Source of the DNA: Bimastos eiseni
Taxonomy: Eukaryota > Annelida > Clitellata > Crassiclitellata > Lumbricidae
NCBI GenBank assembly: GCA_959347315.1
Contig: OY365809.1
Span: 39,831,438-39,895,437, forward strand
Direction: 5' to 3'
Length of the DNA stretch: 64,000 bases
Shown: positions 63,646-64,000 of the stretch, piece by piece
Numbering within the stretch: position 1 is the stretch's first letter
Layout of the letters: every line of letters begins with the position of its first letter
Program-made: the position numbers and the translations under genes
Notes under the pieces: model-generated
What the model saw: only the letters and a program-made list of their open reading frames with translations
What the model was told of the DNA's origin: nothing
The model's database searches: none

Positions 63646-64000
63646 GAACAAAGCCTTAACTTCCATCCTATCCCTTAGCTGCCACAACACTAGAGATTAC
63701 TGTACACTATATTGCCAGTTGGCGCCACAGAAAACTGCCAGTTGAAACCGTAGCGGTGGCTGGCACGAACACAGTATGAAGACTGGTAGCACCATGTCAT
63801 CAGCTGCTGCCTGCATCAGTGATGAAGCCAAACAAAGGAGGAGGAGAAGGAAAGTCAGTTCTTTAGGCTGATCTGATCATCAAGAAGTCTGTCGTATGAA
63901 GCAATTCTGCAAAAGAACGTGGAACAGAACAGGAAATTTTCATAACACACATCCTGTAAAGGTATTCTGAAGCCAGAATGCATGCTTTCAAAACAAGAAA
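63646..64000. other. Window end, no confident gene
   Basis: A short plus-strand frame from 63793 (MSSAAACISDEAKQRRRRRK, then a stop soon after) is basic and unassigned. No splice pair or domain supports it as an exon. Confidence 0.3.

Overview
This window looks like nuclear DNA from an animal, probably a marine invertebrate and possibly an echinoderm. The pointers are large introns with GT/AG borders, many short non-autonomous transposons, very long microsatellites, a dispersed palindromic octamer (TAGGCCTA), and genes with clear animal orthologues. The species assignment is inference. Three real host genes can be assembled from the sequence; most of the rest is repetitive.

Gene 1 (+ strand, about 0.96-16.84 kb) is the 3' part of a sacsin-like gene. 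Three exons (956-2521, 2896-13985, 16559-16837) join in frame to about 4310 codons. They encode most of SIRPT repeat 1, complete repeats 2 and 3 with Hsp90-type ATP-binding motifs, a DnaJ domain with an HPD motif, and a C-terminal HEPN domain. The start (ubiquitin-like domain and first ATP-binding motif) lies upstream of the window.

Gene 2 (+ strand, 29.73-51.13 kb) is a complete non-alpha (beta-like) nicotinic acetylcholine receptor subunit. Six exons, including the family's characteristic 45-bp and 110-bp exons, give a 512-aa protein. Its second intron is 16.3 kb long and full of repeats.

Gene 3 (- strand, 56.53-52.52 kb) is a complete small gene for a Tctex-type dynein light chain, most like DYNLT2B/TCTEX1D2, a light chain of ciliary dynein-2. 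It has five short exons and encodes 130 aa. It is convergent with the receptor gene, about 1.4 kb away.

The mobile and repeat content includes five decayed LINE fragments, a decayed hAT-type transposase fragment, and several hAT-like non-autonomous elements. Two of these have perfect 8-bp target duplications (26968-27662 and 62542-63085). There is an inverted pair of tRNA-derived SINEs plus a third partial copy, two fold-back-like elements whose arms are tandem repeats, and a terminal-inverted-repeat element filled with a minisatellite. Large simple-sequence arrays include (TCAG)n in two opposite orientations, (CA)n, and a TTA array with a roughly 105-bp higher-order period.

The three genes (a chaperone-like protein, an ion channel and a ciliary motor subunit) do not form a pathway. 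I found no convincing new multi-gene system. The most unusual material is repeat architecture and gene structure.
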